A stretch of 64,000 nucleotides of DNA from positions 1 through 64,000 of the forward strand of contig JBBQAM010000009.1 of the NCBI GenBank assembly GCA_038316335.1. Direction: 5' to 3'. The notes beneath the pieces were generated by a model. That model saw only the letters and a list, made by a program, of their open reading frames with translations. It was not told the DNA's origin and made no database searches. Of this stretch, positions 54,172-62,924 are shown piece after piece. The DNA is from JALHST01 sp038316335. Lineage in GTDB: Bacteria; Bacteroidota; Bacteroidia; Flavobacteriales; Flavobacteriaceae. Numbering within the stretch: position 1 is the first letter of the stretch; each line of letters starts with the position of its first letter. The translations under genes were made by a program, and so were the position numbers.

Positions 54172-54449
54172 ATACAAAGCTTTGTTAAAAATACAAAAAG
54201 CTCCGCAATAAAAAAGCGTCTGGTAAACTCGCAGTAGATGCTGTCATGTACTTATTTTTGACGAAGTAAAGTGACTAAATGTTTACAAATTTTCCTAGCA
54301 TAGGTTAGCCATCATTGGGGTCTCCTATTTCGATGAAATTGTCTATTTTTAACTACCCCATTTTGGGTTCGAAATGTTACATGAGGTTCCTGCATAGTAG
54401 TTATGGGCACTGGGACAACATACGATAGAACGTGTTCAAATAGATTATT

Positions 54450-55808
54450 ATGAAAAGGAACGATTTTATAAAAAAAACCACCTTGGTAATAACTGGAGGT
54501 ATTTTAACCTCTTATACGTCGTGTATTGATAGTAAGAAAGGTGATTCTGTCGCAGAACCATCAGGAAGAAAAAACTGGGCGGGCAATTATAGCTATCAGG
54601 CAGAAAATCTGTATGAACCTGGTTCTTTGGATGAAGTACGACAATTGGTCAATAAATTAGACAAACAAAAGGCATTGGGTTCAACGCATTGTTTTAATGA
54701 TATCGCCGATAGCCCGAAAGACCAGATATCAACCAAAAAATTGAACAAGGTCGTTGATTTAAATACTCAAAATAAAACCTTCACAATTGAGGCAGGAGCC
54801 CGATATGGAGACTTTGCCACTTCCTTGCACGAACAGGGTTTCGCCTTGCACAATCTGGCCTCCTTGCCCCATATTTCGGTGGCCGGGGCTTGTGCAACGG
54901 CCACCCATGGTTCAGGGGTCAATAATGGCAATTTGGCAACCCAAGTACTTTCAGTGGAGCTGGTAACCCCTGATGGAAATGTGGTAAACCTAGACCGATC
55001 CCACCGCGATTTTCCTGCCGTCGTCGTTGGGTTAGGAGCCTTTGGTATCATAACAAAAGTTACCTTGGCAGTTCAGGATACCTTTGATGTCAGACAGGAT
55101 GTGTTTCTTGACCTACCCTTGGAATCTGTAGTGTCGCATTTCGATGCCATTATGTCAAGCGGTTATAGTGTGAGTTTGTTTACCGACTGGATGAATAAGA
55201 AGGTAAGTGAAGTATGGATTAAAAGAAGAACGGATGCCGAAATAACCGATTTGGGCATTGATTTTTATGGTGCGAAGGCCGCCACGCAAAATATTCATCC
55301 CATTGCCGAGCTATCGGCTGAAAACTGTACCGAACAAATGGGGGTACCAGGCCCATGGTATAATCGTTTGCCCCACTTTAAAATGGGATTTACCCCAAGT
55401 GCCGGCAAAGAATTACAATCCGAATATTTTATCCCGCGCGAACATGCAGTTGAGGCCCTTCTTGCGATAGAAAAAATGAGGGATGAAATATACCCGCATA
55501 TAATGATTTCTGAAATCAGATCGATCGCGGCCGATAACTTTTGGATGAGTCCGTGCTATCGCCAAGATTGTATCACTCTTCACACTACTTGGAAACAAAA
55601 ACCCAAGGAGGTGCTTGCTTTGTTGCCTAAAATTGAAGCCAAACTTGCGCCTTTTAATGTCAAACCTCATTGGGGTAAACTGTTTACGATCGATCCTAAA
55701 ATATTGCAAGGTCGCTATGAAAAACACGCAGACTTTTTGGCATTGGCCAAAGCCTATGACCCTAACGGCAAGTTTAGGAATGGCTACCTGAATAGAAATA
55801 TCTATTAG
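54450..55808 (+). CDS. Exported FAD-linked oxidoreductase (ALO/gulonolactone oxidase family)
   Basis: 452 residues. The N-terminus MKRNDFIKKTTLVITGG looks like a Tat-type signal with a KR pair and ends in a lipobox-like SYTSC (Cys25). The PCMH FAD domain has GSTHCF with H80, the position of covalent flavin attachment, and SVAGACATATHGSG. The ALO C-terminal domain ends with the HWGK element and a C-terminal PNGKFRNGYL motif. Family members oxidise sugar lactones or alditols (D-arabinono-, L-gulono-1,4-lactone). Export would place the reaction in the periplasm, with electrons going to an unknown acceptor. Confidence 0.88.
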   Translation: MKRNDFIKKTTLVITGGILTSYTSCIDSKKGDSVAEPSGRKNWAGNYSYQAENLYEPGSLDEVRQLVNKLDKQKALGSTHCFNDIADSPKDQISTKKLNKVVDLNTQNKTFTIEAGARYGDFATSLHEQGFALHNLASLPHISVAGACATATHGSGVNNGNLATQVLSVELVTPDGNVVNLDRSHRDFPAVVVGLGAFGIITKVTLAVQDTFDVRQDVFLDLPLESVVSHFDAIMSSGYSVSLFTDWMNKKVSEVWIKRRTDAEITDLGIDFYGAKAATQNIHPIAELSAENCTEQMGVPGPWYNRLPHFKMGFTPSAGKELQSEYFIPREHAVEALLAIEKMRDEIYPHIMISEIRSIAADNFWMSPCYRQDCITLHTTWKQKPKEVLALLPKIEAKLAPFNVKPHWGKLFTIDPKILQGRYEKHADFLALAKAYDPNGKFRNGYLNRNIY

Positions 55809-55987
55809 ATTTTGTTTGACCCATAAGACCATCGGGAAGAATAAACTCGCACTTTTATTTGGCAAATACGAATGACTGCAATAGTTACTGGTTTTGACTA
55901 TGATAATTTACAAACCACGCTTATGAAGAACTCATGCCCGGCTGGTGACTATCACGATGAATGCCCCAGGAACTTGAACATGGCTTA

Positions 55988-56013
55988 TCGGTCGCTGAAG
56001 CGACCGAATTTTT
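55988..56013 (+). terminator. Probable terminator between the FAD oxidase and PTE-like genes
   Basis: TCGGTCGC and GCGACCGA form a perfect 8-bp GC-rich stem with a TGAA tetraloop, followed by ATTTTT. It lies 180 bp after the FAD-oxidase stop in the gap 55809-56144. The rest of that gap shows only short, unconvincing ORFs. Confidence 0.65.
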
Positions 56014-56112
56014 GGCTCATATCACTTAGGATATTTCTATATTAAACAAGGCCGTCCCGTTATGCCGAAGGTATGCTGCCGATTATTTCTAAATTTACAA
56101 ATGATCAGAACC

Positions 56113-56120
56113 TATCTTTA
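56113..56120 (+). promoter_or_regulatory. -7-like promoter element (TATCTTTA)
   Basis: Seven of eight matches to TAnnTTTG, 24 nt before ATG 56145; it lies inside the longer in-frame ORF and so supports the ATG 56145 start. Confidence 0.35.
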
Positions 56121-56144
56121 AATAAAAATCCAATCACTAAATTC

Positions 56145-57167
56145 ATGAACAAGCACCCAATTTTAAATCTTTTCGCCGGATTATTATTATTAGGGTGTGG
56201 CAATTCAAGATTTATACAACAACCGCACATACAGCATGTAGCTGGTAAAAACCTATCGGAAGTCGATCAAGTATGGTTGTCACACGAACATGTTTTGGTA
56301 GATTTTATTGGGGCCGATAGCATACGGCCCGCCGATTGGAACCACGATGCGATTCTTAATGTCGTATTACCATATTTCGAGGTACTCAAGGATTTTAAGG
56401 TAGCTTATTTTGTGGATGCCACGCCGAATTACCTAGGAAGGGATCCCATATTACTTGAAAAAATTGCTGCACGTACCGGTATCAGGATTATCACCAATAC
56501 GGGGCTTTATGGGGCGCGGCATAATAAATTTCTACCGGATTATGTACGGGATATAACAGAAGAAGAGCTTGCGGAAATGTGGATTGAGGAATATCGCGAA
56601 GGAATAAATGGCACTTCCGTTAGACCCGGCTTTATAAAGATCGGTATTGATTCCTCTGATCCTTTGGATACCCTACAACAAAAGTTGGTCAAAGCGGCAG
56701 CCCTTACCCACTTGAAAACAGGATTAACGATAGCATCCCATACGGGAGAAGCCAGAGGCCTTTGGCCACAATTACAAATCCTCAGGGAAATGGGCGTTTC
56801 TCCGGAAGCCTTTATTTGGGTACATGCCCAATCAGAACCTGACCCTGATAATTATCACAAGGCGGCCGAGAAAGGTTGCTGGATAAGTCTTGATGGTTTG
56901 GGATGGGAACTGGAAAACCATATTGAAAAACTGAAGTTTGCAAAAAAGAACGGCATTTTGGATCATATTCTAATTTCCCATGATGCCGGATGGTACGATC
57001 CGCAACAAATAAATCAATCGATTACACCCTACACGGCTATTTTCAAGAAACTATTACCAACGCTACAATCGGAGGGATTCACAGATGAAGAAATTAAGGG
57101 ATTAATATCCGTCAATCCTTCAAAGGCTTTCTCGATTGCAGTCAGGACCCCACCTGCGGACAAGTAA
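56145..57167 (+). CDS. Phosphotriesterase-family lipoprotein (lactonase-like)
   Basis: 340 residues from ATG 56145, chosen because the lipoprotein signal MNKHPILNLFAGLLLLGC starts there (Cys18). The PTE TIM barrel shows all metal and catalytic positions: LSHEHVLVD (HxH), GFIKIGID (carboxylated Lys bridging the metals), TIASHTGEA and FIWVHAQSE (two His) and LISHDAGWY (Asp). The family hydrolyses lactones, and sometimes phosphotriesters or carboxylates. As a lipoprotein next to a lactone oxidase and an exported Gfo/Idh/MocA enzyme, a sugar-lactone substrate is plausible, but this is inferred. Confidence 0.88.
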   Translation: MNKHPILNLFAGLLLLGCGNSRFIQQPHIQHVAGKNLSEVDQVWLSHEHVLVDFIGADSIRPADWNHDAILNVVLPYFEVLKDFKVAYFVDATPNYLGRDPILLEKIAARTGIRIITNTGLYGARHNKFLPDYVRDITEEELAEMWIEEYREGINGTSVRPGFIKIGIDSSDPLDTLQQKLVKAAALTHLKTGLTIASHTGEARGLWPQLQILREMGVSPEAFIWVHAQSEPDPDNYHKAAEKGCWISLDGLGWELENHIEKLKFAKKNGILDHILISHDAGWYDPQQINQSITPYTAIFKKLLPTLQSEGFTDEEIKGLISVNPSKAFSIAVRTPPADK

Positions 57168-57311
57168 GACAAAAGTGCAAAGGTGGCTTACCTAGAAAAT
57201 TATAAGTACCAATAGGACATCATTTTATTAATCCCCGAGCATTCGGCAGTCAATGTAATGAATGGTATTTAATAGGCATGTTCCAGCAGTCGTCTGCTGG
57301 ATTTCATCAAA

Positions 57312-58649
57312 TTATACATTTTCAGGGACCACGAATCCGTTACGATAATTGCGAGTTAGCATCGTATCTGCTTCCGGGTCGTTCACAAAAGTCTCCGCAT
57401 GGGGGTTGAATGTCAAGACGCGGTCTAATCGGTAGGCGATGTTGCCAAGATGGGCCAATCCGGAGGCAAGGTGGGCTGTTTCGACAGGGCCATTAAGCAG
57501 CGTTTTATCATGTTTGCGAACCGCCTCTATAAAATTGGCGAAATGTGCATCGGTGCCGCCATCGCCCCGATCCATTCCAGTTCCCGATTTTCCGCCATCA
57601 TCGCCCGACTTACCTGGTTCCCTGTTTTCCCCTAAATAGGTTTTATATTTATCATAGCCATCTACTACCAAGATGCCCTTATCCCCGTAGAAAATATTAC
57701 CGACGGTAGCTCCTTCCTCGGTATTTGTACACCAAGGGCGTACTTCAAATTGTATGATTTTGCGTTCCTCCGGATAATGATACACGGAGGTAAGGACTTC
57801 GGGGACTTCTTTGCAATCGTCCCAAAGAAACTTCCCACCCATTGAGGTTATTTTTGTGGGAAGGCCCACATCCAATCCCCACATGCACAAATCGGTTTCA
57901 TGAATGCCCTGGTTTCCTACGTCGCCATTGCCATAATCCCAATGCCAGTGCCAATTGTAATGTACCAGATTTCTTGTAAATGGCCTCTTAGGGGCTGGTC
58001 CTGTCCACAAGTCATAATCGATACCGGCAGGAACTGGTGAGAAACCCTGATCCCCGATATCGCCCCTCCATCGAAATACAAGCCCTCTCGCCATATAGAC
58101 GCGACCTATATAGCCATCACGTAGTAATTCGATGGCCTCGTTGATCGCCGGTGAACTTCTAAGTTGCACCCCATGCTGTACAATGCGGTCATATTTTTGG
58201 GCAGCTTCGACCATTTTGCGCCCTTCCCATATATTGTGCGAACCCGGCTTTTCAACATAAACATCCTTACCTGCCTGGCAGGCCCAAATAGCAGAAAGCG
58301 CATGCCAGTGATTGGGGGTTGCTATTGATACCACATCGATATCCTTGTTATCCATTACCCGCCTTAGATCTTGCTCGAGCCCAACTTCTTGGTTGTACGT
58401 TTCCTTGAACGATTTCTGACGCTCTTTTAACAGATTCATATCAGGATCACATAAGGTCATAATACGCACATTATCCTGGGCCATGAAACTTTTGATATGA
58501 CTCTTGCCACGACCGTTCACTCCTAAAATCGCCGCATTGATGCGGTCATTGGCGCCAAATACACTTGATGAAATTATGGTAGGTGCCGCAATTACCGCGG
58601 TTCCCGCTGCAGCCGTTTTCTTAATAAAAGATCTTCTTGTTGATTTCAT
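57312..58649 (-). CDS. Tat-exported Gfo/Idh/MocA-family oxidoreductase
   Basis: 445 residues. MKSTRRSFIKKTAAAGTAV is a canonical twin-arginine signal. The NAD(P) loop reads GVNGRGKSHIK (about 43-53), EKPGSHNIWEGRKMVEAA is the family signature with the catalytic Lys, and the C-terminal domain has WHWHWDYGNGDVGNQGIHE, a His/Trp-rich loop typical of Bacteroidota exported members. Relatives include Tat-exported sugar hydrolases/oxidoreductases such as GH109. It is convergent with the phosphotriesterase-like gene and preceded by a 670-bp gap with a palindromic site. Confidence 0.9.
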   Translation of the reverse strand: MKSTRRSFIKKTAAAGTAVIAAPTIISSSVFGANDRINAAILGVNGRGKSHIKSFMAQDNVRIMTLCDPDMNLLKERQKSFKETYNQEVGLEQDLRRVMDNKDIDVVSIATPNHWHALSAIWACQAGKDVYVEKPGSHNIWEGRKMVEAAQKYDRIVQHGVQLRSSPAINEAIELLRDGYIGRVYMARGLVFRWRGDIGDQGFSPVPAGIDYDLWTGPAPKRPFTRNLVHYNWHWHWDYGNGDVGNQGIHETDLCMWGLDVGLPTKITSMGGKFLWDDCKEVPEVLTSVYHYPEERKIIQFEVRPWCTNTEEGATVGNIFYGDKGILVVDGYDKYKTYLGENREPGKSGDDGGKSGTGMDRGDGGTDAHFANFIEAVRKHDKTLLNGPVETAHLASGLAHLGNIAYRLDRVLTFNPHAETFVNDPEADTMLTRNYRNGFVVPENV

Positions 58650-59320
58650 TTGCTCATTTATTTGGTTATTCTAATTTTTCATGGGTACTATCAAGACAAT
58701 TGCTTCAATTTTCTACTCTAAGGTTTTTTCCAAGCATGACATACACCAACTAATATGGAGGAAAAGTCCCTAATATCAGTAAATCAAGGAACACAACTTT
58801 ATTAGGGTGAACTATTTTCTTTAGGAGATACTAAAATAGCTGTGTGCCGTTTTACTAAGGAAAGTTAAACTTTTTATTTGTACGTTAACGTTAACGAATC
58901 CGATTTTTATCATTTTTATAGGCTTATAACCAGGTACAAAAAGTTCATTTGTAGGGCGGAACAGATAGCCTAGCGATTTACTCACTTACCTTGTCACCTA
59001 TTATAGGTACTAAAGCACCAATATTCAGAACAATATTCAAAAGAGGCGATAGTCTCTTTTGGGGAATTTCATATCTTTAGTTGGCTCCCTCCATATAAGA
59101 GCATTCGAGACCAACAAAATTCAAGGCGGGGAAAGTCTTCCATGGTAGCTTTTCTTGAAACTTAATCAGAAAAATCCTTAAGAAGATGGCAATAGCAGCT
59201 CGATTATTATGGTTCGTCCTTTTTTTTAGTGGTGGGTTTCGACACCTGGTCGGCCGCGCCCATAACAGTTTATGAAAATAAAATACATGTTAACTTAAAG
59301 ATACCAAAAATAGGAATATT
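58650..59320. other. Long intergenic region between divergent genes
   Basis: 671 bp with no accepted gene. It contains the perfect palindrome at 58883-58896, a hairpin CAAAAGAG/CTCTTTTG at 59038-59061 followed by a TATCTTTA at about 59071, and a 29-codon hydrophobic ORF at 59186-59275 that may be a gene fragment. Confidence 0.5.
58883..58896. promoter_or_regulatory. Perfect 14-bp palindrome, candidate operator
   Basis: CGTTAACGTTAACG equals its own reverse complement and consists of two overlapping GTTAAC sites. Size and central CG resemble LacI/GalR-family operators. It lies 234 bp upstream of the Tat-exported oxidoreductase start and 425 bp upstream of the VOC gene. Confidence 0.5.
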
Positions 59321-59692
59321 ATGAAATTAGGAGCTTTTTCAATAAGTCTAAGTGTCAAGGACATTCGGGCCTCAAAAGAATTTTATGAGCACCTCGGATT
59401 TTCAATATTAGCAGGGGATTTGGAAAAAAATTACCTTATCATGAAAAATGAAAATGCGCTTATCGGATTGTTTCAAGGGATGTTTGTAGGCAACATCCTG
59501 ACATTTAATCCGGGTTGGGACGAAAATGGGAAGAACATCGCCGATTTTGAGGATATTCGAAAAATACAGCAACGCTTAAAAAGCAGCGGAATAAAAATTG
59601 ACAATGAAGTTGATGAAAATACCAATGGCCCGGCAAGTCTTATGATTCCTGATCCTGACGGAAATATGATTCTGCTCGATCAGCATCGCTAG
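59321..59692 (+). CDS. VOC/glyoxalase superfamily protein
   Basis: 123 residues with two beta-alpha-beta-beta-beta modules: FSISLSVKDIRASKEFYEHLGFSIL, and IRKIQQRLKSSGIKI ... ASLMIPDPDGNMILLDQH. The closing DPDGN...DQH motif carries the metal-ligand Glu/His-type positions of the fold, here as Asp/His. Family members are dioxygenases, isomerases or antibiotic-binding proteins; this one cannot be assigned further. It is complete, soluble and alone. Confidence 0.85.
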   Translation: MKLGAFSISLSVKDIRASKEFYEHLGFSILAGDLEKNYLIMKNENALIGLFQGMFVGNILTFNPGWDENGKNIADFEDIRKIQQRLKSSGIKIDNEVDENTNGPASLMIPDPDGNMILLDQHR

Positions 59693-59702
59693 GTAAAGTA
59701 GG

Positions 59703-59726
59703 CTTTCTCGATGTATTCCGAGAAAG
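59703..59726 (+). terminator. Hairpin after the VOC gene
   Basis: CTTTCTCG and CGAGAAAG form a perfect 8-bp stem with an 8-nt loop, 10 bp after the stop codon. The T tract is missing, so termination is uncertain. Confidence 0.45.
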
Positions 59727-59844
59727 ATCACGCCTTAGTCTATAATTAAATGGAATTTTCCTTTCTATAAATGAAATTACGTTTTATCCTATTGTCATGT
59801 AGCTCCGAGTTTGAGAGCACTAGCGACCAACCAAATTAGAACCT

Positions 59845-60642
59845 ATGATCAACCTTTTTAGTAAGATTCGACAACGATTACGTACCAATAACAATCCTAT
59901 ACACCCTACTCCCGGCACAGGAAGGCTTAACAAGTTTGGAAAATACATACTCTATGCCCTGGGAGAGATCCTACTTGTGGTCATTGGAATTTTAATAGCC
60001 TTGGAGATCAACACTTCACACCAAAACCAAATCGATAAAAAGACCGAAATTTACTATCTAAATCAAATGCGGAATGACTTGGTGGCGGATAGTCTTATCC
60101 TGTATCATAAAAAAATTGAATTTGAAAGCAATCTTCCCATTATCGAAAATTTTCTTGCCGAACTGCATAAGAACAACAACAAAGAAAGTTTTAATAAAGC
60201 GATTTTAAGTTATATCAACAATGTATACAAGCCTATATCTTTTGTAAGTAATAATGCGACGTATAATGAAATGAAGTCAAGTGCCAAGTTGGGCATTATT
60301 CATAATAATGAACTAAGAAATAGCATCGTAAATCTTTACAACCATTTGGAGGAATTAAAAAACCTGTATTCAACTCAGTATGATTTTATCAGCTCAATCG
60401 ATGTAAAGTTGATATCAGAAAAAGGTTTGGCCAAATATCACAAAGTTCAAAGTTCCCTATTTTCCCAATACCATTCCGAGGATGAATTATATCATTTAAA
60501 AAATTTCACAGCCGAATTTGAAAGCAATTTGGCAAATTGGCATTGGACTACCTTGGAAGTTCTTCCCGTTATAGCCACTCAAATACAGGAACTGCACGGA
60601 GTAATCTACGAGATAAATACATACCTTAAAAATGCCAAATAA
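59845..60642 (+). CDS. DUF6090 family membrane protein
   Basis: 265 residues. A basic N-terminal stretch (KIRQRLRTNN) and the conserved NKFGKYILYALGEILLVVIG with one membrane helix (about 36-54, ILIALEIN) mark the DUF6090 family. The rest (about 60-260) is a helical, soluble domain with coiled-coil-like spacing (FESNLPIIENFLAELHKNNN) and would face the periplasm. The family is large and lineage-specific in Flavobacteriia and often occurs in paralogous series; function unknown. Its last codons overlap a small ORF at 60632. Confidence 0.83.
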   Translation: MINLFSKIRQRLRTNNNPIHPTPGTGRLNKFGKYILYALGEILLVVIGILIALEINTSHQNQIDKKTEIYYLNQMRNDLVADSLILYHKKIEFESNLPIIENFLAELHKNNNKESFNKAILSYINNVYKPISFVSNNATYNEMKSSAKLGIIHNNELRNSIVNLYNHLEELKNLYSTQYDFISSIDVKLISEKGLAKYHKVQSSLFSQYHSEDELYHLKNFTAEFESNLANWHWTTLEVLPVIATQIQELHGVIYEINTYLKNAK

Positions 60643-60766
60643 AGCCGCAATTAAACTTCATGCATCGGTAAAGCCATCAAAACAAAAAAACATTGTCAGT
60701 CCCGAATCGAAATTGAGTAAAGGAACATCGCAATTAATTTCGAATATCTTACAAAAACATGTTTAA
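60632..60766 (+). CDS. Possible small basic protein (44 aa)
   Basis: An ATG 11 nt before the end of the DUF6090 gene opens a 44-codon frame (MPNKAAIKLHASVKPSKQKN...). It is Lys/Ser-rich with no recognisable domain. The overlap would allow coupled translation, but the composition could equally be chance. Confidence 0.2.
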   Translation: MPNKAAIKLHASVKPSKQKNIVSPESKLSKGTSQLISNILQKHV

Positions 60767-60783
60767 GTTATAACGAAATTCAT

Positions 60784-61824
60784 ATGAGAGCCTTACTTTT
60801 TGAATCCTTCCAAGGACCCCTATTTGTTGAGCATGTTCAAGATCCCGTTCCAAAAGACCATGGGGTCGTCGTTAAAGTAAACGCCACCGGTCTGTGCCGT
60901 AGTGACTGGCATGGTTGGATGGGGCACGACCCGGATATCGTTTTACCCCATGTACCTGGTCATGAATTGGCAGGAACCATTGTCTCACTTGGCAAAAAAG
61001 TGCAAAATTTTAAGGTCGGAGACCGGATTACCGTACCTTTTGTCTGTGCATGTGGCCGTTGTAGCCAATGCCATTCCGGGAATCATCAGGTGTGTGACAA
61101 TCAATCACAACCTGGTTTTACCCATTGGGGTTCGTTCGCCGAATATGTTGCCTTGGACTATGCAGACACCAATCTTTTGCACATCCCCGAAGAAATTGAC
61201 GATATTACCGCAGCAACCTTGGGATGCCGATTTATCACCGCATTTAGGGCAATCGTCGAACAAGGAAAAGTAACCGGTGGCCACTATGTCGCCATACATG
61301 GATGTGGTGGAGTAGGTTTGTCTGCGGTTATGATCGCGAATGCCCTGGGCGCCCAGGTAATCGCCATTGATATCAATGAAGAGGCCTTGGTTTTGGCCAA
61401 GGAATTGGGAGCCTTCGCGACCATCAATGCCGCGCAAACCACGAATGTCGTCGATCTTGTGAAAAGCATGACCCACGGTGGCGCCCATGTGTCTTTGGAT
61501 GCATTGGGAAGCGCCGGTACTTGCTTTAATTCGGTTGCCAATCTTAGAAAACGGGGCAAACACATTCAAGTGGGATTAATGACCGGAGATCACCGACATC
61601 CTAAAGTCCCTATGGATCTGGTTTTGGCCAGCGAACTCGAAATTATTGGCAGTCATGGGATGCAGGCACATAAATATCCGGAAATGATGGCCATGATAAA
61701 AAACGGAAAACTCCATCCAGAAAAACTCATTGAAAAGACCATTTCGCTCGAAGACGCTATCATAGCCCTGCCAAACATGGATAAATTTGATCATAAAGGC
61801 GTTCTGGTAATCAATTCGTTTTAA
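60784..61824 (+). CDS. Zinc-dependent medium-chain alcohol dehydrogenase
   Basis: 346 residues. The catalytic zinc ligands are C38 (GLCRSDWHG) and H60-E61 (VPGHELAG). The structural zinc loop C90-x2-C93-x2-C96-x7-C104 (CGRCSQCHSGNHQVC) is intact. The NAD(P) Rossmann motif HGCGGVGLSAV lies near residue 173 and is followed by VIAIDINEEAL, where Asp suggests NAD rather than NADP. HGMQAHKYPEM is the familiar C-terminal substrate-loop segment of the sorbitol/threonine dehydrogenase branch. It oxidises an alcohol to an aldehyde or ketone in the cytosol; the substrate is unknown. Confidence 0.92.
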   Translation: MRALLFESFQGPLFVEHVQDPVPKDHGVVVKVNATGLCRSDWHGWMGHDPDIVLPHVPGHELAGTIVSLGKKVQNFKVGDRITVPFVCACGRCSQCHSGNHQVCDNQSQPGFTHWGSFAEYVALDYADTNLLHIPEEIDDITAATLGCRFITAFRAIVEQGKVTGGHYVAIHGCGGVGLSAVMIANALGAQVIAIDINEEALVLAKELGAFATINAAQTTNVVDLVKSMTHGGAHVSLDALGSAGTCFNSVANLRKRGKHIQVGLMTGDHRHPKVPMDLVLASELEIIGSHGMQAHKYPEMMAMIKNGKLHPEKLIEKTISLEDAIIALPNMDKFDHKGVLVINSF

Positions 61825-62031
61825 CCAGATTTGAAAAATAGGAGCTACCTTGATCGGTGTCAACAATGCATTGCACGATGATTTTTAAAGGCTATATTAT
61901 GGCTTATCCCTTTATTTTGTAACTTTCTTCTTAAAATATTTGGGCCCTATTCAGTGACCCAAAGGAAGATTATCCCCTCGGTGATACTCCTTGGTGCAAC
62001 CTGATGATCGAAAATCGATATATAAAATAAA

Positions 62032-62306
62032 ATGATGGAAATGTTAAACAATCATATAAAAACTGTCAGAGTTGCGGCATTTCGTTGAAGAAGGATGAGA
62101 AAGGCGGAGGCACCAATAAAGATGCTGGCAAGAGTGCCCTATATTGCTCTAATTGTTATGAGAACGGGCAATTCACCGCTCCCAGTATGACCGTAGATGA
62201 GATACAGTTGTTGGTAAAAGGTAAATTAAAGGATTTCGGATTTCCAGGTTTCATTTCCGGTTTATTCACAAAAAGAATCCCAAAATTAGAACGTTGGAAA
62301 AATTAA
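62032..62306 (+). pseudogene. Zinc-ribbon domain protein with apparent frameshift
   Basis: The frame ending at 62306 encodes NCQSCGISLKKDEKGGGTN, then SALYCSNCYENGQF, a putative zinc-ribbon (zf_ribbon_2-like) protein with two CxxC pairs, about 80 residues. In that frame no start codon lies upstream before a TAA at about 62029. An ATG at 62032/62035 opens the neighbouring frame (MMEMLNNHIKT), and adding one A to the A5 run at 62058-62062 joins the two exactly before the first Cys. Either a real one-base deletion, a sequencing error, or a slippery site. Confidence 0.6.
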
Positions 62307-62325
62307 AATCTAAAACTAAAATGCT

Positions 62326-62613
62326 ATGGCGACTAAAATGCAGCTTATTCATCCTGCAGGCAAAAAAGCGGTGCGTATGGAGGATATTAAATACGACATC
62401 CTCAAGAAATACCTTTTACAATGCTTGCAGTCTCATGGCGAGGCCACGCACAATGAACTGCAAAATTATGTACAAGGTGCTTTCGTCAAGGACCAAATTG
62501 TTTTCGAAGGTGCAATCGGGTGGCATGCCGAATGGGTCAAACTTGACTTAGAGTCACGGGGGATTATAAAACGAAATACCAATAAAAACCCGGTAACCTA
62601 TTCCATTGTATGA
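62326..62613 (+). CDS. Conserved protein of unknown function, winged-helix-like (95 aa)
   Basis: 95 residues, soluble. The order helix-helix-wing is suggested by KYDILKKYLLQCLQSHGEATHNELQNYV and the closing KLDLESRGIIKRNTNKNPVTY, which resembles a recognition helix followed by a beta wing. I do not recognise the family with certainty. It starts 19 nt after the zinc-ribbon gene and overlaps the next gene by 4 bp (ATGA), so it is part of a small operon. Confidence 0.72.
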   Translation: MATKMQLIHPAGKKAVRMEDIKYDILKKYLLQCLQSHGEATHNELQNYVQGAFVKDQIVFEGAIGWHAEWVKLDLESRGIIKRNTNKNPVTYSIV

Positions 62614-62900
62614 AGGTTTCCCACCCAAAGACGTTCAATATAATGGCCGTAGTCCTAATAACGGGTGCCCTAACCTATCTTTATTATGTGCACGAATCCT
62701 TTCCGAAACCGTTGCGGGCAATCACGGCCATATTAGCAACACCAACGGTCATTGCTTCAGGTATTTCACATTATTTACATCTAGGCATACCGGTGTATGA
62801 AACGCCATGGGCTATTTTTATTTCCAACCTAACCGCCGCTCTGGTAATCGTATATCTCGTTACTAGAATTTCTAAAATAAAGAAACGCTATCCTACCTAA
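62610..62900 (+). CDS. Small membrane protein of unknown function (96 aa)
   Basis: 96 residues with three hydrophobic segments (about 10-27, 36-52 and 66-87) and a basic C-terminus (RISKIKKRYPT). No motif recognised. Its ATG overlaps the upstream stop (ATGA), so translation is coupled to the winged-helix-like gene. Confidence 0.7.
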   Translation: MKVSHPKTFNIMAVVLITGALTYLYYVHESFPKPLRAITAILATPTVIASGISHYLHLGIPVYETPWAIFISNLTAALVIVYLVTRISKIKKRYPT

Positions 62901-62924
62901 AATATATGCCCAATTTCTTTGTAC

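Noticed and set aside
55872..56045. 57-codon plus-strand ORF between the FAD oxidase and the PTE-like gene
   Set aside because: It runs through the terminator-like hairpin, has no recognisable domain, and an overlapping frame (from 55961) looks no better or worse.
61105..61569. 154-codon minus-strand frame
   Set aside because: Antisense to the zinc alcohol dehydrogenase core; no start context or domain.
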